Origin: Rodentolepis nana
Lineage: Eukaryota > Platyhelminthes > Cestoda > Cyclophyllidea > Hymenolepididae
Direction of reading: 5' to 3'
DNA length: 15,437 nucleotides
NCBI GenBank assembly: GCA_900617975.1
Contig: UZAE01012075.1
Span: forward strand, 37,917 to 53,353
The number at the start of each line of letters is the position of its first letter. Within the stretch, counting starts at the first letter, position 1. The position numbers and the translations under genes are program-made. Below the pieces are notes generated by a model that did not search any database, was not told where the DNA came from, and worked only from the letters and a program-made list of their open reading frames with translations. This document shows, in pieces, positions 1 through 8,806 of this stretch.

Positions 1-710
1 GGGGGGGAAAGGCAAAGTGTCTGCAAAGTAGAACGACTTCTGTTCATCCAGCCTAGTTTCAATCTGTATCTCTTATATAAATGTCACTGAACCAACTTCA
101 GCAAAACTTTATTATAGGTCTTATCAAGGACATGACTTGACTTTTTTGTTTTTAAATATTCTTTATTGAGGGGAAAAGATGTGGCACTTGAAGGCTTTGA
201 GCCTGAAAGTCAAGATCCCCTTCAAATTCGGTTTTCAATTTGTGTTCTCTTGACTCTGAGATCTAGTGGAATTAGGCTAGGCAAAGCGTTTCAGTGGATA
301 TTATTGCCTTTTCAATTACGTAGGCTCTTGCGTGTATTTGTGCAATCGCTTATTGCACAAATCAGCTGGTTCGTATTGTAACTTTAAGCACACTCGTACG
401 ACGCATTGAACTAAAACAAGAGCATCGACTCGAATCCTACCGTTATTTATTTGAAACTACTGGTTTCTCAACTTAGAGAAGGTCAACGAAGTTACTCTCT
501 TCGATTGCTCTTACGCTACTACTTTGTATTTATTAAAGGATAAAAGATTTGCACACCTATTAGTGCAACATTATATTATCTTCTACGAACATTTACAATG
601 TGCTCTTATTGTTCGGATTAGGAGTATCGAAACTGCCGAGAGCGTCTTACACTAAATCAATAGTTTGGTCTTTTAAATGTACTTAACTACCATTTTTCTC
701 CTTTTCCTAG
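1..710 (+). other. vav: Intron (3' part) of the vav gene
   Basis: Non-coding sequence before the first recognisable exon. It ends in a strong acceptor: a pyrimidine tract at 692-708 followed by AG at 709-710. The exon it precedes enters in phase 2, so the upstream exon, outside the window, should end with two bases of a split codon (probably Arg by family comparison). I searched this stretch for the expected preceding PH segment and found none. The window begins with seven G, possibly the remnant of a longer homopolymer like those elsewhere in these introns. Confidence 0.75.
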
Positions 711-756
711 ATATGTTTTCCTCTTCGACAAAATTCTTCTCCTCTGCAAGTCAAAA
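711..756 (+). CDS. vav: Vav-family GEF, exon encoding a PH-domain beta strand (partial gene)
   Basis: A 46-nt exon between an excellent acceptor (TTTTCCTAG before 711) and an excellent donor (GTAAGT at 757). One base completes a split codon, then 15 codons read YVFLFDKILLLCKSK. This is the canonical PH strand that follows the DH domain in Dbl-family exchange factors (animal Vav has RYAFLLDKALLICKRR at this place). It ends in phase 0 and joins directly to the next exon, which begins GDNYTF where Vav1 has GDSYDL. In the cell the PH domain packs against DH and C1 and helps position them for nucleotide exchange on Rac/Rho. The exon is too short to stand out by ORF length. The call rests on the motif, both splice sites and the phase match. 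Confidence 0.88.
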
Positions 757-1427
757 GTAAGTTCTATTTCGTTTAAATTTTATTCATGAAAGTCCTTCTT
801 TCATTTTTTTCTGCTGAAACCTTATCGTTTTGCTTGATGGGATATGACAGTGAATTTCCCACTTTGAACTTTGCGACCGGGAATGTTCTCAAATCCTCTA
901 TTCCCATAGGCAGTGCCCCTAGCAATGCCTATTCTGATACAAGCCCTCAAGTAAATATAGTCGGGTTAAGAAGTATTTAAATAACTTAAGGCATAATTAA
1001 TGCATATCTTAAATTCTTCCTAATTTATTAAGTAAAATGCCCTTTGGCCAAGTTAAAAGAGGTCTCGTGTGAATACTGAAAGGCAACATAATATATAATA
1101 TTTTTATTTAGAAGTAGTAAATACGAGAAATTACGAATAAAAGCATTCTGAGCAACCATTAGCTTGCATTAGTTTTTGTAACTGTTTGAGGTACACTTCA
1201 GTATCTCCCTCTTCTATTGGCCGCACTGTATGTCATATGTAGCCATTGAGTAGTATAGTTATTATCTAATCTGTGGTGTCGTCTCTCGGTATTATTACTC
1301 CCCAAACTCATTTACGGTCTCCAGAATATGATTGTTGTCTGCACTTGCAATTTTGGAGTGGGTAACCGTATGATTCATCCTACCTAACTTCGGGTCATCC
1401 TGAAAGTTAGGAAATGAGCAGTCATTA

Positions 1428-1459
<32 letters not shown>

Positions 1460-1475
1460 CTCCCTCCCTCCCTCC
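1428..1475. repeat. Poly-C (29) followed by (CCCT)n
   Basis: An uninterrupted run of 29 C at 1428-1456 passes into about five CCCT units to 1475. On the minus strand this is G29 plus (AGGG)n, a strong candidate for G-quadruplex structure; on the plus strand it could form an i-motif. It lies in the 6.2-kb vav intron. The apparent Gly-rich or Pro-rich peptides across it are artefacts of the repeat. Confidence 0.95.
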
Positions 1476-2030
1476 AAGTATGAGAAGATCGGGAGTTCAG
1501 AGAAGATCATTGTCATGGTGGTCCCAACGCCTAGTTGGAATGGGGGTAGATGACCTGAAGGCGCTTTTATGAAAAATTCGTTTTCTTATCCATCACTTGT
1601 AAATCGCTTGTCAATTAAATAGGGAATACACGAGAAGGCAGAGATGATGGTAGAGGCCTCTACTCGCTTGATTGAGATATAATCGTAAGTGCAAGTTAGG
1701 CTGCAGTAAACATAGGTTAACAGTTATTGTCACAGTGCCATCAGCTACTTCTGACTGACGCCTTTATATAAAGCCACTAGTAGTTAGTGTGGCTATATGA
1801 GTTTCGCAACGCTCCTCTGATCTCTAATTTACGCTAATTTGCCATCCAAAAATGTCAGTCGATTTGGACATAATTGCGGTTATTTCAATTTGTATATGCA
1901 CAAAATCGTTTGTATGTGCTTGTTTGACAGTGCCCCGACCACGTGATAAGGCGTCTTGTCCCTGGACTCGACCATGAAAAAGCTGTTTACGCACCTCTCT
2001 GCGGTCTTCAGACATGCAAATGTATACTAC

Positions 2031-2060
2031 CTCCCCCCTCCCCCCCCCCCCCCCCCCCCC
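2031..2060. repeat. Poly-C tract (21 C, with an interrupted lead-in)
   Basis: CTCCCCCCT leads into 21 consecutive C at 2040-2060. This is the second long C run of the same intron, in the same orientation as the one about 0.6 kb upstream. Confidence 0.95.
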
Positions 2061-2317
2061 ACTCACTTTCGTAAACCAGCCACACGTAATGCCCATTCCT
2101 TGACCGGCCACAGTTCATCAGATCACCGCTTAAAGGTCAAGATTTCATCTGATTTAGTTGGTGAACTGGTCAATTTGGTCATGTAGCATATTAGACTCTT
2201 AAATAAATTTAAAAAGGATTTCGGAACATATTACAATTGATCCCATCTAACCGTAGAGAATGCGTTGAATTAACGTCAACCAAATCGGGTTGGGATTTTG
2301 TTGCTAAGACATCAACA

Positions 2318-2326
2318 GGGGGGGGG
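2318..2326. repeat. Poly-G tract (9)
   Basis: Nine consecutive G in the 6.2-kb intron, opposite in strand to the two poly-C tracts upstream. Confidence 0.9.
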
Positions 2327-2518
2327 ATGTTCAAACTTGCGAAGTAAGTGCCGTCATAGTGTTTTTTTCAAATGAAGTTAGAGGCCGTCCTGGAATAGCC
2401 ATTAGATCATCTCATTATGGACAAGAATTTTTCCACATTATTGTTGGGTAGAAGAGGACAGTCATCGCTGACAGTGGAATCCTATTCTTGTGCCTCGCAC
2501 AGTCCGTTCTCCTCTCAA

Positions 2519-2519
<1 letters not shown>

Positions 2520-2550
<31 letters not shown>
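2520..2550. repeat. (AT)n microsatellite, 31 bp
   Basis: A perfect alternating T/A tract, about 15 units. It is the only long AT dinucleotide repeat seen in the window and is likely to vary in length between individuals. Confidence 0.97.
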
Positions 2551-2553
<3 letters not shown>

Positions 2554-4160
2554 ACTCCCAGCGCATGGAAATGCAGATAAAGATTGCAGTGGTCTTAGTG
2601 ACTTCCATTGATGGAATATTAGTTAGAGCTTTCTTTGTGAATGTGTGTGTTTATTAATTGTGAATGACCGTCTCATTCACCATGTGTACTTCCACAGTGT
2701 TTTAGTTCTATTACGAAATCAGACGTTGAAAAAAACGCTTAATCGAGGTGGGCAACTGGACCACCAACTACTTACTTCACAGAAAATTCATCTCATACCC
2801 GTTCTATTAATAATTAAAGCTTCCTTACATTTCATATAACTATGGCCTCGTTGCAAATACCCATGTCGATCTTGTAAGTAGGATATGTCACCCAAACAAA
2901 GGTCAGTATTTGATAATGCCTTTACTACTGCATTATCTCCTTACCACCTTAAGTACTATATGGACGTTGAATCTGTGTCCTTTGTACGCCATCATGTAAG
3001 GGACTACGATTATTTAATAACTTAAATCAGCACCATGATTCATTTTACTTACGCCCGATTACACCTGTGCAATGCGTAGTATACGTGTGAGTAATTAATT
3101 TGAACCGTAGATTCAGGAGAACATTGGAGATCGCAGCTCTGCTGTTTACCATCATATTCGGAGTGTTAGCGTAGGAGGAAGGTTGAATTGCAATATCAAG
3201 AATATCAGCATTGCAATGGCGAGCAAAGTGAGCTCCCTTTAACCTTTTCACTCTTCTGATCCTATTTCTCTATCTCTCACATCACGCGATTGATCTGAGC
3301 ACGCTAATACTCTTGTCTTTTTTTGATTGGGTTGGTTGTCAATTTGGCTGGTGGCGGTATTAGCTAACACTATTTGGCTTTTGGCTTTCCTCACGGGTTT
3401 TGGGATTGCATAGTGTGCCTATTATGTGACGGGAATGGTATCAGACTCAGGCTCATATTCAAATTGTTTTTTTCTTTCTATAAAGCGTTTTGAAATATTT
3501 GTTATTCCGGTTATGTAGTCTATCTCTCGAATAAATGCTGCGCTCATTATTGGTCCTGAATTTCGATGACTTTTATGACCCTGGCTTTGTTGACTTCTGT
3601 TCCACTAACATGATGGTTGAGGAGCAATCCCATATCTAAAATCTTAATTAAAATGTAACAATGGAATTGGTTATGAGATTTTACTGTAATTAGATTTGTT
3701 TCGCTTACCTTCTTCTACGGCTTCAATAACTACTCACCACCCTTTCACTCGGCCAGCTGGTTTGGACACTGGTGGGGTATTGATAATTTGATATGTTCCT
3801 GGACATTTATTAACTTGCTTAACTATATTATTTTCATTGCGTTTATGGTGTGGTGTAAAGATTCAATGACTGTGGACTATGCTTATTTCTTTATTTTTAG
3901 ATTCTTAAATGTCTGTTTTGGCCACAGTATACATGCATTTGTTATTTGTGCATTGGCATATTTAGTCGTCAGGTCTTCATTAATTAATCATTCTGACATT
4001 TCCCACACTCCGTTGAATTCTTCGTTTAAGGACACAAGAACTGTAGGACTTGCGGTCAAAATAATTTTTCCTTGATGGTATATTCAAGACCAAAGAGAGT
4101 TGTCAGGGCATACAGATCTAAAAAGTTGGGAAAGATATAAAATGAGAACAGAAGCATTAG

Positions 4161-4179
4161 GAGGAGGGAGGGGGGGGGG
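4161..4179. repeat. G-rich tract with G10
   Basis: GAGGAGGGAG leads into ten G at 4170-4179. Intronic homopolymer. Confidence 0.9.
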
Positions 4180-6212
4180 TACACGATTGGAGCGGAGCAA
4201 ACCAACCTATCATATTGGCTATTTCCGTCTTAAGCACCTCGGGAATTGTTGCTGAGTCTATTTCAAGTCCAAGTTTCTCATTGGTCCTGTCTTGGTTTAT
4301 GTACCGGCAAAATTTCTATTGGCTGGCGAAATTGCTAGCTTAGCTTGCTTCTACTTCCCTAGAATCAATGTGCTTTGTAGCTTACAGTGCTTTTCCTTCC
4401 TAAATGGTTTCTTTCTTTTTTTTAACATTCAGTTTACTGTTTGTGTTCTGCGGTGGGTATTTTTATTATGGCTAAAGATTATAAAGCCTTTTTTCACATA
4501 TTTTCTAAATATGGCCGGTTGAGCGTGCGTGTTATAATAGAATGCACCGAATGATTGTCATTATTGGCTCGATGGATATTTCCGCGTGTGTATATTTAAG
4601 TCCTAAACCAATACCAATTTGACTTTGCTTAAACCGATATACTAACAGTTGATTATCAATTCCTATTGCTTATTGGGATGTCCCCAGCATTCAGCCAAAA
4701 GTTCTTAATGCCCACCTCCACTCCAGAATTGTGAGACCTCGAGAGGGGTTTATCGTTAAGTTGTGTTTAATCTTCTTTTGATTTCAGTTGGGTCGTTAGA
4801 ACCAAGGTAATCACTGGGATTAGCAGCAATAGATGGCATTGTCCATTATTCAAAAAAACTATGACACTGTGTTTAGTTTGTTGGAACAAATGAACTAAAG
4901 CCAGGTCGTAGAAGTTAAGACTAAACCATCAGGGAGACACGCTTATTAAAGGTAGCCCATAGTGTTGATATTCTCATTAGCATCCTTTCCATTGATTTGG
5001 TCATGTATTTCTGCTTTAGTCCATCACCATATTTGTACTCGATCAATTCATTTCCGCACATTATTTCTGCTTATTTGGCACCTTTTTTAATGTTTACGGA
5101 TCTTTATTAGGGGAAGTTTTCTCCGTCTTTTTTTGTGTCTGATTGCTAAACTATGAGTGTGCGAAGTCAGGAATGCTCTATTATCATTTGAGTAAATAGT
5201 GTTTTTGGATTACAGCATTCCTTTTCGTTTATTCTCCTTCTACTATCTTCCCTACATATCACTTTTTCGGTTGAAAAGGCCTTCTTTCCTAAAAATGCCA
5301 TTGCACCTAACATCTGATCAAAACAACTTTTTGATTGGATATTGACTATTTGAATCATATTCTGTTTAAAATACATTAATTGAAAGATGGGAGGAGCGAA
5401 ATTGGAAGACTGCGGTTTTGGAAAGTAGAGGTTTCAGTCGGGATCAAGTTGTAGTGTCTCCTCGAACGAACAAATGCTTCTTTACCAGGCAATCTTAACA
5501 ATTTGATTTGCTTAAGTCTGGACATGCGCAGGTCCATATTCCACCTTCGTTAGCTAAAGTACGATGTACCGATACTTCTATTTCTCTTTGTCTTTGATCT
5601 GTCTTTAATTTAGATGAAGCTTATTGGCTGCTTAAATAGGTAAGAGTTAATTGCCTAGGTGTTGACGCAGTCGCGCAGATCAGTGTGTTATTATTTGGTT
5701 TACACAAAATCTCAGTGCCAAATGGTGAGTCATAGTGGCACACACGCGCACACAGCCTTTCTGGCCTCTGGATTTGGACTTATCGCCGAAAATTGCCTAT
5801 GCGTGGTCAACTGATTTTGGCAATTGGGGGTGGACAAGGGGGGGAGAATAATTGATCTTAAGTTTTGCCTACCTTTTAAGGTTGAAATATCAAACATTGT
5901 CTTAATTGTGAAATCCAAAGAGTTCAGTCGCCTTTTTGACAATTCGGCATGAGGTTCTTCTTCTTCTGACTTATATTTTGGGCTTATATCTAATTGTAGC
6001 TAAAGAAATACCCAATTCAGTTCCTACGTTAATTTTCTCAAATCTATTTATTATTATTAATTAATATATTTTTTGTTGGTTAGGTTCTTGCTTTCTTAGA
6101 TTATGTTACGCATCTATCCGTCCTATTGCGCTTCGAAATGCCATGAGGTGGGCAAGTGCTTGAATGCGTCCATTCGAGTAGGATATAACTAATGACTAGT
6201 GTGTTTGGGCTC

Positions 6213-6236
6213 GGGGGGAGGGGGGGGGGGGGGGGG
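6213..6236. repeat. G-rich tract G6-A-G17
   Basis: Six G, one A, then 17 G at 6220-6236, in the 6.2-kb intron. A single interruption suggests an older, longer run broken by one substitution. Confidence 0.95.
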
Positions 6237-6515
6237 AATCCGTTTCACATGACTATAATAGGGAAATAAAATGTGAAGTTTCAAGGGCAGATTGTGTTTG
6301 AAGTGTAGGTGTGTGGTTAAGGGCTATATCAATGCATTTTACTAAGAACCATCGCCTTCACTTAAACGTAATTTTTTTCGAGACAATTTTCAAAATGCAA
6401 GCAAAACACCTGAGAATTGCTTCTTGAAATTGAAATCAAGGGGCAAAAATTTATTTCTCCTCTGATTTTATTTTGCCATCATCTTTTTTTGCAAACGATT
6501 TTCTGACTGTGCACT

Positions 6516-6534
6516 GGGGGGGGGAGGGGGGGGG
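6516..6534. repeat. G-rich tract G9-A-G9
   Basis: Two runs of nine G separated by one A. It lies about 300 bp from the G17 tract and about 470 bp upstream of the acceptor for the exon at 7005. Confidence 0.93.
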
Positions 6535-7004
6535 CAATAATGTATTACTTAAAGTCTCTATAAAACATAAAAAAACCCTCTCTCCCCTAGGCTTAGTTTA
6601 TTTCTCCAACAGTTACCCACCTACAGCTGTCATCAAGGGTATACGAAAACGCGTTTTTAATGCCCCCCCCCTCCGCCTCCTCTCCCCCTTATAAAATTCT
6701 GACTTGCCACTCATAATTTGCCTTAAAAACTTGATCCACAAACAAACCTGCAAATCCTCACTAATAGCCTAGTAAATTATCTTTACACAGACCAATACTT
6801 CACTTTCGCTTTTACACCAAGCTTCTCTTAACAGCTTAAACAACGATCAGGCTACTTTTGTGCCTTTTTTCCCCTCTTCCCACTCTCCCACTACCCATTT
6901 CTGATAAGGTTGAGGAAATGTAAATGCTTCTTATTATAAGCTGCGCTTCTCTTTTTATTACTGTTCTAGTTTACTGACCAAATTTCTGTTTGTCTCCGCT
7001 TCAG

Positions 7005-7091
7005 GGTGATAACTACACTTTCATGGCTGCCTATCACATCGTCAACGGAGCTGCTCAAGCCCTCGGTTTACCTTCAAAGAAAGGTGGAAAG
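7005..7091 (+). CDS. vav: Vav-family GEF, PH-domain exon (central strands and loop)
   Basis: An 87-nt, 29-codon exon, phase 0 at both ends. The acceptor is TTCAG before 7005 and the donor is GTGAGG at 7092. It reads from GDNYTFMAAYHIVNG to the basic end KKGGK. Only this frame fits: one alternative meets a stop in its first codons and the other breaks the phase of the next exon. The start matches the Vav PH strand GDSYDLKDFVNL. The Lys/Gly-rich end corresponds to the loop that in Vav1 carries the DNKKWSH motif. With the exons on either side it completes the central PH strands. PH domains often bind phosphoinositides, but no specific lipid-binding residue can be asserted here. Confidence 0.86.
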
Positions 7092-7097
7092 GTGAGG

Positions 7098-7120
7098 AAG
7101 AGAGAGAGGGAGAGAGAGAG
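7098..7120. repeat. (GA)n purine tract next to a splice donor
   Basis: An almost pure AG/GA repeat starting about 6 nt after the GT donor of the exon at 7005-7091, within the 131-nt intron 7092-7222. It lies where intronic splicing regulators bind, but regulation is only conjecture. Confidence 0.85.
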
Positions 7121-7222
7121 TCGAATTTGGTTTATTAAGCCCTCATCTCACTAAAATACAGATTAATCACGCCGTCCATGGTAATTAAATAAACTTTGGG
7201 CCTGTTTCTGCTTTCTTCCTAG

Positions 7223-7341
7223 TTCCCCTATGAGTTCACAATCCCCATTGCTGGCGAGCGTGACGAAGATGTCCAATTGACATTCTTTGCTAAATCGGAG
7301 GAACTTCGGAATGCTTGGATTAAAGCTACTGAGACTGCTCT
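7223..7341 (+). CDS. vav: Vav-family GEF, PH-domain exon (last strands and C-terminal helix)
   Basis: A 119-nt exon (39 codons plus 2 nt) with acceptor TTCTTCCTAG before 7223 and donor GTAAGT at 7342. It encodes a strand starting FPYEFTIPIAG, an acidic loop (ERDED), the strand VQLTFFAKSEEL and the helix RNAWIKATETAL. The invariant Trp of the PH C-terminal helix is in AWIKA, aligning with KKWMEQFEMAI of Vav1, and LTFFAKSEEL aligns with YEFFFKTREL. It ends in phase 2, and the split Leu codon is completed by the next exon. This is one of the clearest matches in the window and fixes the frame for its neighbours. The intron that follows (7342-7408) is only 67 nt. Confidence 0.93.
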
Positions 7342-7408
7342 GTAAGTTACGCTGAAGGACTGTTCGCTTTTCTCTCTACTTTCCCTCATTGATTTCGTTC
7401 CGCTTCAG

Positions 7409-7542
7409 GAGCAACCAATTTCCATCCGGAGCAAAGGACAATGGATACCAGTTTGAGATGGCCACATTCAAGCAGACGACATACTGTTGTATGTGTAAGA
7501 AGTTGTTGCAGGGTGTCTTTTATCAAGGCTATCAGTGTAGGG
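7409..7542 (+). CDS. vav: Vav-family GEF, C1 zinc-finger exon
   Basis: A 134-nt exon with acceptor CGCTTCAG before 7409 and donor GTGAGT at 7543. It completes the split Leu, then encodes 44 residues and one base of the next codon. It carries CCMCKKLLQGVFYQGYQCR, very close to [21 protein letters not shown] of Vav1, including the diagnostic FYQGY. Zinc ligands visible are the C-x2-C pair (residues 111 and 114 of the partial product) and, 13 residues later, C128. The first C1 ligand, normally His 12 residues before the first Cys (NGHDF in Vav1), is Tyr here (NGYQF). The Vav C1 domain does not respond to diacylglycerol; it packs against DH-PH and supports exchange activity. The exon ends in phase 1, and the next Cys comes from the microexon 68 nt downstream. 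Confidence 0.95.
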
Positions 7543-7610
7543 GTGAGTGCAAGTGACCTCTGCCGTGTTTTGTGTCTCATAATTATTTCTGTAAACTATT
7601 TTTCTGCCAG

Positions 7611-7619
7611 TTTGCACTA
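7611..7619 (+). CDS. vav: 9-nt microexon inside the Vav C1 domain
   Basis: TTTGCACTA lies between an acceptor (TTTTTCTGCCAG) and a consensus donor (GTGAGT at 7620), 68 nt after the previous exon. Joined in phase 1 at both ends it gives V-C-T and the first base of Lys, so the product reads QCRVCTKTGLASHKSC. This restores the C-x2-C pair that every zinc-binding C1 domain needs (CHRC in Vav1). Because 9 is divisible by three, skipping would keep the frame but give QCRETGLASHKSC, without that Cys. Against it: exons this short are rare, and C-to-His spacing becomes 7 residues instead of the usual 4, so a boundary could be misplaced. No better alternative was found between 7543 and 8309. Confidence 0.7.
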
Positions 7620-8309
7620 GTGAGTATCATCTTTTTTCATTATATTAGCTTTTTTGGAAATTAGTGCACCCCCTTCTAACTCATACGATTTTAAGTGGGA
7701 GGATAGGGTGGAAAAGGAGGCCGACAATGTAGCGGAAACTGCTATTTTGGAAGGCAGTAAAAGAGGCGCACGTTCTTAGCTAATTACCCGGAAAGGTTAC
7801 AAATAGGAGAGTGCTAACTAACAAAGAAAGGTAAAGGTACCTCGAAATGCGTGAATCTAGTCTTTTAGGCGAATTGATAGGAAACAATAGCAGATTACCG
7901 GATTCGGGTTTTTTTTGGCTTGAGTTTTACTTTCTATTATTATTGTATTTTTGGGTGTGTCTTATGCTGCAAAGTTAATTTTGTGTTCATCGTATCTCCC
8001 TTCTGTGTATGTGAAGTTTTAATATAAAAATTGGGCCATTCTATTGGTCTTTTATAGCTACATATATGGTAGGCCTGTTTTAAAGCCATTTAAAGGTTTA
8101 TTGACGCAGCTTAGGGTAATTTAGGAGATATGTAACTGGAATTGGACTTAGAGGGCTGTTTTCTGTTTAAAATTTTAAGGAGTTTTGCTTCAAAATAATT
8201 GGCCATGGAGGATTTGTTCCATTTCATCCGGTGCGCCTTTGCTGTTAATATAGAGCTATGGATGTTTGCGTCTGTCCGGTTAATGAGTTGGTGTCGATTC
8301 TATTTTTAG
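7620..8309 (+). other. vav: Intron between the C1 microexon and the linker/SH3 exon (690 nt)
   Basis: GTGAGT donor at 7620 and acceptor TATTTTTAG ending at 8309, phase 1. It is AT-rich, with no coding segment that I could fit into the C1 domain and no homopolymer longer than T8 (7909-7916). An alternative acceptor near 8253 (TTAATATAG) leads into an open frame but is in the wrong phase for the preceding exons. Confidence 0.7.
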
Positions 8310-8806
8310 AAACTGGCTTGGCTTCACATAAGTCGTGCCTTATTAACGTTTCAATTCTCCTTCCACCGCGCACCTCCATTCTCCTTTCAAACGGAAACGG
8401 AGGAGCAACGTACCATCGAGGAAACAACTCTCATCTCTTTCGGCCCTCTCTGGCAGCCCTTTCCACACCACCGCATTCATCCGTCTCGAACAATCACCAC
8501 TCCGCCACTCAGTCTCGCGCTTCACGTAACACCAGTTCAGTTTCTACCGATTCTGCTAACAGTGCATCTCTCCACATTCGCACTGGATCAAATTCATTTG
8601 AAACTATTGGTGGGGATGTGTTCGCACCTCAAAGACCTGTCTTGTGTACCACAGTGATGTCCTACTCGGGCGATCCCGCCCCTCCTCAATCTATTGCCAA
8701 CACAGCTTCCATGGGAGATGCTATGAAGAGACTCAAGCCTCTTTGCTTTGGAGTTGGAGAGAAGATCACTCTGCTACAACCGTATGATGGATCTAGATGG
8801 CTTCAG
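8310..8806 (+). CDS. vav: Vav-family GEF, exon for C1 end, Ser-rich linker and N-terminal SH3
   Basis: A 497-nt exon: 2 nt completing Lys, then 165 codons, ending at CAG before donor GTTAGT (phase 0). It starts TGLASHKSC, giving the C1 His and Cys (HKEC in Vav1). The Cys expected eight residues later is Leu. A linker of roughly 100 residues follows, rich in Ser, Thr, Asn and His with short PP pairs, probably disordered. From about residue 243 of the partial product an SH3 domain begins: VMSYSGDPAPP matches the YHGNPAPP of VAV2-type first SH3 domains. After an extra loop it continues LKPLCFGVGEKITLL and RWLQ, the GE and Trp being hallmark SH3 positions. The Vav N-terminal SH3 region mediates partner binding and autoinhibition. 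SH3 is cut after RWLQ; the remainder must be in a later exon. Confidence 0.88.

Larger units (their letters stand above)
757..7004 (+). other. vav: Large intron of vav (about 6.2 kb)
   Basis: GTAAGT donor at 757 and an acceptor at 7003-7004 behind a pyrimidine-rich stretch ending CTCCGCTTCAG. It is phase 0. It is AT-rich non-coding sequence with several G or C homopolymers, one (AT)n tract and a (CCCT)n tract, annotated separately. Small open frames on both strands (for example 3788-4075 + and 4292-4522 +, rich in Phe/Leu/Ile from T-rich DNA) show no domain, conserved motif or splice context, so I do not call genes. No tRNA, rRNA or transposase-like coding sequence was recognised. Confidence 0.85.

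Noticed and set aside
102..117. Possible 16-nt upstream exon ending AG before GT, whose phase would fit the exon at 711
   Set aside because: The donor is weak, the peptide (KLYY) does not resemble the expected PH segment, and such short matches arise by chance.
2070..2122. Minus-strand CTGATGA with GAAA about 44 nt later, another hammerhead-like combination
   Set aside because: The bases between the two boxes do not form a convincing stem II, and no paired cleavage-site arm was found.
1295..2186. Gly-rich and Pro-rich open frames across the poly-C tracts
   Set aside because: They are translations of homopolymers; length and frame depend on slippage-prone repeats.
3788..4522. Two hydrophobic open frames (95 and 76 aa, + strand), possibly small membrane proteins
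   Set aside because: Phe/Leu/Ile richness follows from T-rich intron DNA. There is no recognisable motif, promoter or splice support, and the segment sits inside an intron of the same strand.
4788..4806. Possible 19-nt exon (acceptor GATTTCAG, donor GTAATC) whose frame would give WVVRTK before GDNYTF
   Set aside because: The exon at 711-756 already joins perfectly to 7005 and matches Vav without a gap. A 19-nt insert would break the 0/0 phase, since 19 is not a multiple of three.
8258..8308. N-terminal extension of the SH3-exon open frame from an ATG at 8258 (reads MDVCVCPVNEL)
   Set aside because: It is an open frame running through the intron. The acceptor at 8309 fits the phase of the microexon and gives HKSC directly, whereas the upstream acceptor near 8253 is out of phase.
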